A stretch of 38,685 bases of DNA from Azospirillum sp. GTDB lineage: Bacteria; Pseudomonadota; Alphaproteobacteria; Azospirillales; Azospirillaceae. The notes below the pieces were generated by a model that worked only from the letters and a program-made list of their open reading frames with translations, was not told where the DNA came from and did not search any database. The DNA lies in the NCBI GenBank assembly GCA_027483805.1, contig JAIXTS010000056.1, forward strand, positions 1 to 38,685. Direction: 5' to 3'. The position numbers were made by a program, and so were the translations under genes. Positions 8,254 through 17,026 of this stretch are shown here, in pieces (within the stretch, counting starts at the first letter, position 1; the number at the start of each line of letters is the position of its first letter).

Positions 8254-9828
8254 ATGAGTTCTTCCAATCCCCCTTCGCGCAAGCGTGCCCGTCCGCGCCC
8301 GGCGCCGCCGGTGATCCTGCTGGGCCCGCTGATCCGGGCGCGTGGCGCCCAGGGCGCGACCGGGTCGGGGCAGCGCTGGCGCGTGTCCGCCTGTTTCTTG
8401 CTGGCCGGCGATGCGGAGCCGCCCGATCTGCGGGTCGATGGCGTCACCCTGCCGGTCCCGCCGCGTTTCCTGCATGAATGGAAGGATCTGCCGCCGGTCG
8501 GTCCGGTGGGCGTGCCCTGCCCGCCCGGCACCCTGCGCCTGTGGCGGTATGATTTCGCGGTGCCGCGCGGGCTGCAGGACGGACGGGCGGTCTATGGTTT
8601 TCAGGATGATGAAAGGCGCTGGACCCTATCCATCCCCGGCACCGCCATTGCGCCCCGCATCGGCTTTGTCAGCTGCGGCGGCTGTGAGGATGAGACTGCG
8701 ATCGAAGCGGCGGGGCTGAAGCGCAACGCCCTCTGGGCGCGCCTGCTGGGCCGCCACCGGGCACAGCCGCTGCACCTGCTGCTGATGGGTGGTGATCAGG
8801 TCTATGCCGACGGCCTGTGGGAACGGGTGCCGGCCCTGCATCAGCTCACAGTCACCCGCAAGCTGATGAAGCGCACGGGTGTGGCCGCCGGCCCGGACCT
8901 GGAGGCGCAGCTGGAAGCCTGGTACATCGCCACCTACCTGCATGCCTGGACACAGGCGGAGCCGGCGGCGATGCAGGCGGGCGTGGCCGCGTTCTGCATG
9001 TGGGATGATCACGACATCATTGACGGCTGGGGGTCGCATCCGGCCGAACTGCTGGACAGCCCGGCCTATCAGGCCATCTATGCCGCCGCACGCCGCGCCT
9101 TCCGCCTGTTCCAGGTGGGCATGGGAGAGGATGACCCGTCCGACACGCTGCTGGCGTCCGGCCCACCCGGCTTCAGCCAGGGCATGATGCTGAACGGCGT
9201 GGGCATCCTGGCGCCCGACCTGCGCAGTGAACGGACAGACAGTCAGGTCATGTCGCCGGCCACCCTGTCCGAACTGCCGGAATGGCTGGAACGGTTCGCG
9301 TCCTGCCGTCACCTGCTGCTGATGTCGTCGGTCCCCCTGATCTTTCCCGGATTCGGGTTTGCGGAGCGGGTGTTGAACCTGCTGCCTGGACGTCAGTCCA
9401 TGGAAGACGACCTGCGTGATCAATGGCGCAGCCCCGCGCATCGGGAGGAATGGCGCACGGTGCTGCGCATCCTGGCCGAGTTCGCCCGGCGCAGCGGCGC
9501 TCGCATCACCATCCTGTCGGGAGAGGTGCATCTGGCCGCCAACGGCCTGCTGTCCGGCCCCGGCACCCTGATCCGGCAACTGGTCAGTTCCGGCATCGTG
9601 CATCCGCCGCCCAGCGGGCTGGGGGTGGAGGTGATTGAACGGCTGGCCGCGCGGCGGGAAAGTCTGTGGGACCGCCTGACCCTGACCATGGAACCGATGG
9701 ACGAGGGGGGGCGCCGGCTGCTGGCCCAGCGCAACTACCTGACCATCACCGGTCAGGATGATGGCGACCTGCGGGCCGAATGGCATTCGGAAACGCGCGA
9801 CGCTGTCTGGGCCCTCACCCTGCGCTGA
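8254..9828 (+). CDS. PhoD-like metallophosphatase (alkaline phosphatase D family)
   Basis: Predicted metal-dependent phosphoesterase of the PhoD-like group. Metal-ligand motifs are present: FVSCGGCED, LLMGGDQVYAD, FCMWDDHDIIDGWG and LSGEVHLAANG. The protein is 524 residues and begins with a basic Ser/Pro/Arg stretch without a signal peptide, so it is probably cytoplasmic, unlike classical twin-arginine-exported PhoD. The ATG at 8254 is chosen because TGAGG sits just before it; a TTG at 8245 also exists. Its last 14 bases overlap the end of the convergent aminotransferase gene. The substrate cannot be told from sequence, and nothing nearby indicates a phosphate regulon. Confidence 0.85.
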   Translation: MSSSNPPSRKRARPRPAPPVILLGPLIRARGAQGATGSGQRWRVSACFLLAGDAEPPDLRVDGVTLPVPPRFLHEWKDLPPVGPVGVPCPPGTLRLWRYDFAVPRGLQDGRAVYGFQDDERRWTLSIPGTAIAPRIGFVSCGGCEDETAIEAAGLKRNALWARLLGRHRAQPLHLLLMGGDQVYADGLWERVPALHQLTVTRKLMKRTGVAAGPDLEAQLEAWYIATYLHAWTQAEPAAMQAGVAAFCMWDDHDIIDGWGSHPAELLDSPAYQAIYAAARRAFRLFQVGMGEDDPSDTLLASGPPGFSQGMMLNGVGILAPDLRSERTDSQVMSPATLSELPEWLERFASCRHLLLMSSVPLIFPGFGFAERVLNLLPGRQSMEDDLRDQWRSPAHREEWRTVLRILAEFARRSGARITILSGEVHLAANGLLSGPGTLIRQLVSSGIVHPPPSGLGVEVIERLAARRESLWDRLTLTMEPMDEGGRRLLAQRNYLTITGQDDGDLRAEWHSETRDAVWALTLR

Positions 9829-11002
9829 ACGACCGGCGCCAGGTGACCAGCCGGCGCGCGGCCTCGGCCACCTCCGCCTCGGCCGCTGCGAAGCTGATCC
9901 GCAGATAGCGGTGGCCGCGTTGGGTGTCGAAATCCAAGCCGGGGGTGATGGCCACCCCGGTTTCAGCCAGGATGCGCTTGCAGAAGGCCTCGCTGTCATC
10001 GGTCAGGCCGCTGACATCGGCATAAACGTAGAAGGCACCATCGGCGGGTGCCAGATTGTCAAATCCGGCGCGCGGCAGTTCATTCAGCAGCAGATCGCGG
10101 CTGCTTCGGTAGCGGGTGACATGGCTGTCGGCCTCCTCTGTGCAGTCAAAGGCCGCGATGGCGGCCCGCTGTGACAGGGTCGGGGCGGAGATATAGAGAT
10201 TCTGCGCCAGACATTCCGCCGCCCGCACCAGTTCCGGCGGCACCACCATCCAGCCCAGGCGCCAGCCCGTCATGCTGAAATACTTCGAAAAGCTGTTGAT
10301 GATGATGGCCCGTTCGCTGAAGGCCAGGGCCGTCTGGCCCTTGACGGGCGTGAACTCGATCCCGTGATAGATCTCGTCAGAGATCAGGCGAACGCCGTTC
10401 GCTTCACACCACAGGGCCAGGTCGCGCATTGCGTCGGGCGACAGCATGGTGCCCGCCGGGTTGGACGGGCTGGCCACGATCAGTCCCTTCACCGGCTGAT
10501 CCAGCGCGGCCAGCAGGGCGGGTGTCGGCTGGAACCGGGTTTCAGGGCCGGTCGGGATTTCGACCGGCACAAGATCCAGTGCCCGCAGGATGTTGCGATA
10601 GGCGGGATAGCCGGGGGCGGCCAGCGCCACCCGGTCACCCGGTTCAAAGGCCGCCAGAAAACCCAGCAGGAAGCCCGCCGACGAGCCCGTGGTCACCGCA
10701 ATCCGTTCGGCCGGGACCGACACGCCGTAATGGTCGCGATACCAGCGAGCAATGGCCTCGCGCAGGGGCGGAATGCCGAACGCGTCGGTATAGGCGATGC
10801 GGTCATTATCCAGGGCCGCATGCGCCGCCGCGATCACGCCACGGGGGGCCGGCGTGCCCGGCTGACCGATTTCCAGATGCAGGACATCGCCGCCCGCCGC
10901 CGCGCGTTCATTGGCCGCACGCATCACCTCCATCACGATGAAGGGCGCGACACTGCCGCGTCGGGAGGGGGCCCAGCCATTCTCCACGCCCAGGGCTTTC
11001 AA
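9815..11002 (-). CDS. Class I/II pyridoxal-phosphate aminotransferase
   Basis: Fold-type I aminotransferase related to aspartate aminotransferases, cytoplasmic. Visible motifs are SRRGSVAPFIVMEVM at the N-terminus, LEIGQPGTPAP, TTGSSAGF, SPSNPAGTML, ISDEIYHGIEF and the Schiff-base lysine in SFSKYFSMTGWRLGW. The amino-acid substrate is not determined. The start is uncertain. A TTG at 11002 with GGGAAGGGCGAG before it gives a 395-residue protein of normal length. An ATG at 11074 would add 24 residues and overlap the divergent M48 gene. The reading frame stays open further upstream, but that extension does not look like family sequence. Confidence 0.9.
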   Translation of the reverse strand: MKALGVENGWAPSRRGSVAPFIVMEVMRAANERAAAGGDVLHLEIGQPGTPAPRGVIAAAHAALDNDRIAYTDAFGIPPLREAIARWYRDHYGVSVPAERIAVTTGSSAGFLLGFLAAFEPGDRVALAAPGYPAYRNILRALDLVPVEIPTGPETRFQPTPALLAALDQPVKGLIVASPSNPAGTMLSPDAMRDLALWCEANGVRLISDEIYHGIEFTPVKGQTALAFSERAIIINSFSKYFSMTGWRLGWMVVPPELVRAAECLAQNLYISAPTLSQRAAIAAFDCTEEADSHVTRYRSSRDLLLNELPRAGFDNLAPADGAFYVYADVSGLTDDSEAFCKRILAETGVAITPGLDFDTQRGHRYLRISFAAAEAEVAEAARRLVTWRRSFSAG

Positions 11003-11061
11003 ACTCGCCCTTCCCTCGCCATGTTTTTCGTGGCTAGTGTCGGGCCGAGGGGCCTTGCCGA

Positions 11062-12440
11062 TGGATAAAGACATGTTTGCGGTTCCAAAGCGGATTGCCA
11101 GTGCGGCCGTGGCGTTGTTTATGTCGGCGACCCTGGCGGTACAACCCGTCATGGCGCAGAGGTCGATCAGTTTTATCCGTGACACTGAAATCGAACATAT
11201 CCTGCGCGTCTATACCACCCCTATCCTGCAGGTGGCGGGGGTGGTGCCGGAATCGGTGACCATCGCCATGGTCAATGATGACAGCCTGAACGCCTTTGTG
11301 GCCGGCGGGCAGAACATGTTCTTCCATACCGGCTTCCTGCTGGATACCACGGTGGAGGAACTGGTCGGCGTGACAGCGCATGAGACGGGTCACATTGCCG
11401 GCGGCCATCTGGCCCGCGCCGGCGACGCCATGTCCAACGCCGCGACCATCGCCAGCATCTTCACCCTGCTGGGCATGGCCGCCGCCATCGGTGCGGGCCG
11501 CACCGATGTGGGCATCGGCCTGATGGGCGGCGGTCAGGAAGCGGCCATGCGCACCTTCTTCGCCTTCACGCGCGGCCAGGAAGGCTCCGCCGATGAGGCG
11601 GCGATGCAGTATCTGGAAAAGCTGGGCTGGTCGTCCGAAGGCCTGATGAAGATGATGCAGCGGCTGGCCGGGCAGGAACTGCTGCCCGAAAGCCGGCAGG
11701 TGGAATTTGTCCGCACCCACCCCCTGACCCGCAACCGCATCGAGGCCATCCGCAATTTCGTGGAAACCAAATCACAGAATAATGGCAAGCGGTTGCCGGA
11801 AGAGTTTTACACGATGCATGAACGCATGGTGGCCAAGCTGATGGGCTTCATGCGGCCGGAGGTGGCGCTGCGCCATTACGCGGCGACCGATACCTCCATC
11901 CCCGCCCGCTATGCCCGCGCCATCGCGCTGTATCAGCGCGGCAATGTGCGCGAGGCGCTGACCATCACCGACAGCCTGATCGCGCAGGAGAAGGACAACG
12001 CCTATTTCCATGAATTGAAAGGGCAAATCCTGTTCGAGGATGGGAAGGCCGCAGACGCGGTCCTGCCCTATCGCGAATCCGTCCGGCTCGACCCGGAATC
12101 CGGCTTGCTGCGCAACGCCCTGGGCCACGCGCTGCTGGAAGTCGGCAATGACCGCTTCCTAAACGAGGCCATCACCCACCTGACGGCGGCGGCCCGCCTG
12201 GAACATAATTCGGCGATCACCTGGCGCCTGCTCTCCTCGGCCTACAGCCGCGCTGACATGCAGCCGCAACTGGCCTATGCCCGCGCCGAAGAGGCGCTGT
12301 CGCGCGGGGATATCCGGGCCGCCAAATTTCATGCGGACCGGGCCGAACGCATGCTGCCCGCCGGCTCCCCCGAATGGATCCGGGCACAGGACATCCGGGT
12401 GATGGTCGAAAGCCACCCCGGAACGCGCGAATATAATTAG
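11062..12440 (+). CDS. Periplasmic M48 metalloprotease with TPR repeats (BepA/YfgC-like)
   Basis: Exported zinc metallopeptidase, probably in outer-membrane protein quality control like BepA. A signal peptide ends near residue 32 (QPVMA-QRS). The M48 zinc motif HETGHIAGGH is near residue 106, and the downstream glutamate region GQEGSADEAAMQYL matches the third ligand. The C-terminal third is TPR-like, with helices such as YARAIALYQRGNVREAL and AVLPYRESVRLDPES. At 459 residues the length fits. The ATG at 11062 has GAGGGG at a moderate distance. It diverges from the aminotransferase gene, and in related genomes the two are commonly neighbours (from memory). Confidence 0.92.
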
Positions 12441-12442
12441 AA

Positions 12443-12623
12443 CGGTTTTCGGTTGACCGGAAACCGCCCCGGCGGCGACCGCCGCCGCGCTGCACATGCG
12501 GCGTAAGCCCAAGCTGCGGATGCAGCGCCGGCGATTAAGGCAAAAGCAATGCCGGGGTTTATTTCCGGTCGTCGGAAATACGCTCTGAGCGGTTGGTGCA
12601 GCGGGTACGGTTTACCGTATCCG
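12443..12623. other. Cluster of five inverted repeats between convergent genes
   Basis: Between the M48 and HD-GYP genes, and just into the latter's end, lie successive hairpins. They are at 12443-12466 (CGGTTTTCGG/CCGGAAACCG, with one G-T pair), 12471-12486 (GGCGGC/GCCGCC), 12487-12528 (GCGCTGCA/TGCAGCGC, long loop), 12560-12580 (TATTTCCG/CGGAAATA, perfect) and 12601-12623 (GCGG-TACGGT/ACCGTA-CCGC). None has a T-run. They may act as a two-way transcription barrier or as an RNA-stabilising structure. Confidence 0.5.
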
Positions 12624-14207
12624 CCCGCGCGCTTGCCGCACCTGGAAGAACGCCGTCACCACGGTTGGATCGAACAGCGTGCCGGCCCCGTCACCGATGG
12701 TCTTCAATGCGTCGGCCAGCGGCACCGCGTCGCGCCAGGAACGACGGTGGGTCAGGGCGTCATAGACATCGGCCACGGCGACGATGCGGGCGGCGGCCGG
12801 GATATCGGTGCCGGAAAGCCCGGCCGGATAGCCGCTGCCGTCCCAGCGTTCATGGTGGGCGCGCGCGATGGCGGCCCCGAAGGACAGGTAATTGCTGCCT
12901 TCCACCAGCCGTGACGCCTTTTCCAGGATGGCCGCACCGCGTTCGCAATGCAGTTCCATCTGCCGGCGCTCGTCATGGTCCAGCACCTGATTCTTGCGGA
13001 TCACACTGTCGGGAACACCGACCATGCCGATATCATACAGCATGGCACCCATGGTGATCTGGTCCAGGAACTCGTCATCGATGGGCGTGTCCCAGCCTTC
13101 CTGCGACCGCAGGGCAAAGGCGATTTCGGTCACCAGACGCGACAGGCGCAACCCATGGTCGCCACCGCCATCCGGGTCCTTGTATTCCGCCAGACCGGCC
13201 AGCGCGATCACCGCCGCCTTGTGGGATCGCTTCACCTGTTCATACAGATGCAGATTGTCGAAGCCGATGGCGATCTTGGCGCCCATCACCTCCGCCATCT
13301 TGCGTTCAAGCTGGTCCAGCGGGCGGCCCACATGCAGGCAGGCCACGGCGTCGCGACCGTCGGCGGTACGCAGCCACAGCACGGCATCGCGGTCATCGAA
13401 CCGGTGCTGGCGCGACCGCAGCACGTCCATGATCTTGGCGGCAAGGTCGGGGTCGACACGATGGCCCAGCGGCAGGCCGATACTGTCGACATGCTGGCCG
13501 GCGGCGGCCAGGATCTGTGCATCGTTGCGCGCATTGCCGCGCGGCACACAGACCAGCCCATTCACCGGGGCATTCAGCACCCGCGCCAGTTCCCGCAGAA
13601 CCGCCTCCGCGAACCGGTCAATGGCGCGCAGGGCGAACAGGCTGCCGGACGCGTCGATGATGCGCTCCATGCCCTGGCGGGAGCGGATCAGTTCGGTGAT
13701 ATGCTCGAACGAGCGCAAGGCGGCGACGGTGGCCGTGCCCAGTTTCTGCGCCGTCAGCTCTGTCTTGGCCTTGTAATCATTGATGTCATAGCCGTGGATG
13801 ACGTCATCCTCCGGCGCCTGTCCCGGCTGGCCGGTGCGCAGGATGATACGGACCTGGCTGTTGCCCAGTTCATCACGGATTCGTGGCACCAGGCGCAGCC
13901 CGGCATCATCGGTTTCCATCACCACGTCCAGCAGGATCATGGCGATGCCGGGATCGTTGCGCAGGATGCCCAGCGCTTCTTCGGCGGAATAGGCGGACAG
14001 GAACTGGACCGGCCGGCCGTGATAGGCGAATTTTTTCATCACCAGCCGCGTCATGGCATGCACTTCCGGATCGTCATCGACGATCAGAATCAGCCAAGGG
14101 GGCTGCGGGGTGGACACCTCCGGGGCGGCCGGTGTCTCCGGCCCCTCCTCCTTGAAGAGGAATTCGTCGTCGCCCGCCGCCATCAGACCGTCGCCGCTCC
14201 CCATCAT
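12612..14207 (-). CDS. Response regulator with DUF3369 and degenerate HD-GYP domain
   Basis: Two-component output protein of 531 residues. The receiver domain (about 38-165) has the acidic pair in LILIVDDDPEV, the phospho-acceptor aspartate in MILLDVVME, threonine in ILRTG and lysine in YKAKTEL. A middle GAF-like region (DUF3369) follows, then an HD-GYP domain. The GYP part is intact (AHHERWDGSGYPAG). The HD dyad reads Tyr391-Asp392 and the usual lysine after DIG is Met395, so cyclic-di-GMP phosphodiesterase activity is doubtful. The start is the ATG at 14207 (an overlapping GTG is at 14210), with AAAGGCGGG upstream; a much longer open frame upstream looks non-coding. No sensor kinase is adjacent. 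Confidence 0.88.
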   Translation of the reverse strand: MMGSGDGLMAAGDDEFLFKEEGPETPAAPEVSTPQPPWLILIVDDDPEVHAMTRLVMKKFAYHGRPVQFLSAYSAEEALGILRNDPGIAMILLDVVMETDDAGLRLVPRIRDELGNSQVRIILRTGQPGQAPEDDVIHGYDINDYKAKTELTAQKLGTATVAALRSFEHITELIRSRQGMERIIDASGSLFALRAIDRFAEAVLRELARVLNAPVNGLVCVPRGNARNDAQILAAAGQHVDSIGLPLGHRVDPDLAAKIMDVLRSRQHRFDDRDAVLWLRTADGRDAVACLHVGRPLDQLERKMAEVMGAKIAIGFDNLHLYEQVKRSHKAAVIALAGLAEYKDPDGGGDHGLRLSRLVTEIAFALRSQEGWDTPIDDEFLDQITMGAMLYDIGMVGVPDSVIRKNQVLDHDERRQMELHCERGAAILEKASRLVEGSNYLSFGAAIARAHHERWDGSGYPAGLSGTDIPAAARIVAVADVYDALTHRRSWRDAVPLADALKTIGDGAGTLFDPTVVTAFFQVRQARGRIR

Positions 14208-14419
14208 CACATGCCCGCCTTTCCCGTTTTCCGGGATAAGGCAATCTGTCCCAAGTTGACACATTGCCATTGGCAGTACCAATGCACACTTACGTATCAC
14301 GGCATAGCTCGCGCCCGTAGGCAAGCCTCTTGAAAACGGGCTGATCATTCCGCGTCGCGGTTGCGCATGCCGCGATGCCGGTCCATGGTGCGGGCAATCA
14401 TTCAATGGATGTGTGAACC

Positions 14420-15193
14420 ATGGTCCTTCGTCTTCCCGTTTCCGATCGCTTCCGTGTCCTGCTTGCGGCCATCGCTGTCTCCGCCACCCTCCCCGTGCTG
14501 CCCGTTTCCGCCGCCGACAAGCCTTTGGACAAGGCGGCCGTGGAACAGATCGTCCGTGATTATCTGCTGACCCATCCGGAGATTCTGCTGGAAGCCATGG
14601 AAGCGCTGGAGAAGAAGCAGCAGGCCGAGGGCGAGAAAGCCACCGTGGAGGCGCTGAAATCGAATCGGCAGGCGCTGGAACAGGCTGCGCTGTCGCCCGT
14701 GGGCGGCAACCTGAAGGGCGATGTCACGCTGGTGGAATTCTTCGATTACAATTGCGGCTACTGCAAGCGCACCCATCCGGAGCGCAGCGCCGCCGTGAAG
14801 GGCGATGGCAAGGTCCGCGTCGTCTATAAGGAATTCCCCATCCTGGCCCCGTCCTCCAAGGAGGCCGCCAAGGCCGCCCTGGCGGCGAACAAGCAGGGCA
14901 AGTATGAGGCCTTCCACACCGCGCTGATGACCCATCAGGGCAAGCTGGACAGCGACGCCATCCGCGCCACCGCCAAGGAGGTGGGCCTGGACCTGAAGAA
15001 GCTGGAACAGGATATGGGTGATCCCGCCATCGAGGCGGAGATCAAGGCCAATGTCGAACTGGCCCAGAAGCTGGGCATCCGCGGCACGCCGGGTTTTGTC
15101 GTTGGCGACACGGTGGTGCCGGGCGCCATCGAAACCGAACAGTTCATCGCCCTGTTCAACGCGACGCGGGCGGCCAAGAAGGCGGGCGGCTGA
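14420..15193 (+). CDS. Periplasmic DsbA-family thiol:disulfide oxidoreductase (ScsC/Com1-like)
   Basis: Exported thioredoxin-fold protein. A signal peptide (ending PVSA-ADK, about residue 31) is followed by an N-terminal helical stretch (VEQIVRDYLLTHPEILLEAM) typical of ScsC-like proteins, where it mediates oligomerisation. The DsbA domain follows, with active site CGYC in FFDYNCGYCKR and the cis-proline loop RGTPGF. At 257 residues the length is normal. It is divergent from the HD-GYP gene with about 212 bases between. A strong hairpin follows at 15211-15237. Whether it oxidises or isomerises disulfides is not decided by the sequence. Confidence 0.93.
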   Translation: MVLRLPVSDRFRVLLAAIAVSATLPVLPVSAADKPLDKAAVEQIVRDYLLTHPEILLEAMEALEKKQQAEGEKATVEALKSNRQALEQAALSPVGGNLKGDVTLVEFFDYNCGYCKRTHPERSAAVKGDGKVRVVYKEFPILAPSSKEAAKAALAANKQGKYEAFHTALMTHQGKLDSDAIRATAKEVGLDLKKLEQDMGDPAIEAEIKANVELAQKLGIRGTPGFVVGDTVVPGAIETEQFIALFNATRAAKKAGG

Positions 15194-15210
15194 TCGGCGG
15201 CGGCACCATT

Positions 15211-15237
15211 GACCGGGGGCCGCAGCGGTCCCCGGTC
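15211..15237 (+). terminator. Strong hairpin after the DsbA-like gene
   Basis: GACCGGGG (15211-15218) pairs with CCCCGGTC (15230-15237), with a further CCG/CGG inner stem. It starts 18 bases after the stop codon. There is no T-run, so it may be a factor-dependent terminator or an mRNA-stabilising stem. Confidence 0.5.
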
Positions 15238-15280
15238 ACCATGGCGGCTGGTGGTAGGGTGGATTGTACCTGTCGGGAGC

Positions 15281-15955
15281 CCCGACCCTGATGCGATTCG
15301 TCGCAATCTGGAGGGGGCGGTGGGCCATCTGCGCTGTCAGGCGGTCCGGACCGACCTGACCGAGGCGGTGCGGGCGGGCAATGCCCAGGCAGCCCGAGAG
15401 CTGCAACATTAAGGTCAGGAACTGCTGGGCAGGGCCATGCTGGTGCCCGCCGAAGGGTTCGATGACCGGCGGCGGCTGGATGATCCGCAGCGCCCCGTGG
15501 AAGTGCGCTTCCTGGGCTGGGCCAATAGAGATGTCGATGCCGTCGCCTGCCTGCCCCAGCAGAAGATGATGTTGAGCGGCAACATCCTGGTCTCTCCCAT
15601 CCCCTATGGTTTCAGGTCTTATCCCACAGATGGGGAGGGCACGTTGGCGGCAGTGAAAGCCTTTGATTTCAAGATGCTGGTGCCCGGTCATGGCATGGCG
15701 ATGAAAGACGCCACCTATCTGGACCGGTTATCGGCCCTGATTGCCCGGACGCGCACCAAGGTGGCGCCGATGGTAGCGCAAGGGCTTTTACTGGACGACG
15801 TTCAAAAACAGATCGATCTTTCGGAACAGGTGCCGCTTTTCGCCCGGGGTGACGCGTTCCGGATGGGTGTCTTTGACCAGTATTGCTGGCAGCCCTTTGT
15901 TGCCGGCGTCTTTTAAGAAGCCAAGGGCGATCCCATCATACAGGGAGGTGGTTGA
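15281..15955 (+). pseudogene. Remnant of a metallo-beta-lactamase-fold hydrolase with two in-frame TAA stops
   Basis: One frame can be read from about 15281 to the TGA at 15953-15955 but is broken by TAA at 15410-15412 and 15914-15916. The remaining text resembles the C-terminal half of MBL-fold hydrolases: RPVEVRFLGWANRDVDAVAC, VSPIPYGFRSYP, AFDFKMLVPGHGM, then a helical tail. After the second stop, EAKGDPIIQG continues the same frame. The N-terminal HxHxDH metal site is missing, and the usual SGD reads SGN. The middle piece (from 15437) could be translated but would lack the active site. I read it as a decayed gene. Confidence 0.72.
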
Positions 15956-16052
15956 CCACCTTACCTAGACGTAATGTCGATCCCCATTGCCCATGCTGCC
16001 AGCCATGCTATAACCGCCCGGCTTCTGGCGAACATCACAAGGGACGGCCAAG

Positions 16053-16511
16053 TTGGCCCAACAGCCTTCGATCCTTATCCTCAACGGGCCGAACCTGAAC
16101 ATGCTCGGCACCCGTGAGCCCCAGATTTATGGAGCGGAGACGCTGGCCGATATCGAGGTCCTGTGCCGTGCCGAGGGCGCGCGCCTGGACCTGGAGATTG
16201 ATTTCCGCCAGTCGAACCATGAGGGCGAGCTGGTCACCTGGATCCAGCAGGCGCGCGGGACCCGTTCCGCGATTCTGTTGAACGCCGGAGCCTATACCCA
16301 CACCTCGGTCGCCATCCTGGATGCGTTGACGGCGGTTGAACTGCCGGTTATCGAGGTGCATCTAAGCAACATCTTCCGCCGTGAACCGTTCAGGCATCAT
16401 TCGTATGTCTCGATGGCCGCGCGGGGGGTCATATGTGGCCTGGGTTCCCATGGCTATGTCCTGGCGTTGCAGGCGGTCGACCGCCTGATCCGCGCCAAGG
16501 CCCAGTCCTGA
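16053..16511 (+). CDS. aroQ: 3-dehydroquinate dehydratase, type II
   Basis: Shikimate-pathway enzyme converting 3-dehydroquinate to 3-dehydroshikimate, a cytoplasmic dodecamer in the family. Motifs: [21 protein letters not shown] with the catalytic tyrosine region, [28 protein letters not shown], and [18 protein letters not shown] with the catalytic histidine. The start is TTG at 16053, supported by GGGACGG upstream and by [14 protein letters not shown] matching the family N-terminus; no in-frame ATG is close enough. At 152 residues the length is normal. It is the first gene of an apparent aroQ-accB-accC operon, 34 bases before accB. Confidence 0.96.
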   Translation: MAQQPSILILNGPNLNMLGTREPQIYGAETLADIEVLCRAEGARLDLEIDFRQSNHEGELVTWIQQARGTRSAILLNAGAYTHTSVAILDALTAVELPVIEVHLSNIFRREPFRHHSYVSMAARGVICGLGSHGYVLALQAVDRLIRAKAQS

Positions 16512-16545
16512 AATCCACGGTCCCTTTCATAAGGTTGAGAATACC

Positions 16546-17019
16546 ATGTCGAGCTTCGATCTGGATGCCAAGTTCGTGCGCACCATGGCCAAACTCCTGG
16601 AGGAGACTGGCCTGACGGAAATGGAATATTCGGAAGGCGAGCGCCGTATCCGGTTGAGCCGGAGCGCGCCGCCGGCCCCGATCGGCTATGCCCCGGCCTA
16701 TGCGCCCGCCCCGGTGGCCCCGGCCGCCGCTCCGGTCGCGGCCGCACCGGCGGCTCCCGCCGCTGCCGTCGCTCCGGCCCAGCATCCGGGTGCCGTGAAG
16801 TCGCCGATGGTGGGCACCGCCTATATGGCGTCCGAACCCAGCGCGCCGCCCTTCGTGAAGGAAGGCGACACGGTCAAGGCCGGCCAGACCATTCTGATCA
16901 TTGAGGCCATGAAGGTCATGAACCCGATCAAGGCGCCCAAGGGCGGTACCGTGACCCAGGTCCTGGTTGCCAACGCCCAGCCGGTCGAGTTCGGCCAGCC
17001 TCTACTGATCATTGAGTGA
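16546..17019 (+). CDS. accB: Biotin carboxyl carrier protein of acetyl-CoA carboxylase
   Basis: Carries biotin for acetyl-CoA carboxylase in fatty-acid synthesis. The N-terminal part (FVRTMAKLLEETGLTEMEYS) is typical AccB, followed by an Ala/Pro-rich flexible linker (about residues 45-80). The biotinyl domain contains the EAMKVMNPI motif with the biotinylated lysine at residue 123. At 157 residues the length is normal. Its stop at 17017-17019 is 7 bases before the accC ATG, so the two are almost certainly co-transcribed and probably translationally coupled. Confidence 0.97.
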   Translation: MSSFDLDAKFVRTMAKLLEETGLTEMEYSEGERRIRLSRSAPPAPIGYAPAYAPAPVAPAAAPVAAAPAAPAAAVAPAQHPGAVKSPMVGTAYMASEPSAPPFVKEGDTVKAGQTILIIEAMKVMNPIKAPKGGTVTQVLVANAQPVEFGQPLLIIE

Positions 17020-17026
17020 TCGATCC

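Noticed and set aside
12948-14333. A 461-codon plus-strand frame opposite the HD-GYP gene
   Set aside because: It is rich in His and Gln with no recognisable domain, and the opposite strand has an intact receiver domain and GYP motif.
14208-14405. 66-codon extension of the HD-GYP response regulator
   Set aside because: The extension has no family-like sequence, and a good start cluster GTG-ATG-ATG lies at 14210-14202.
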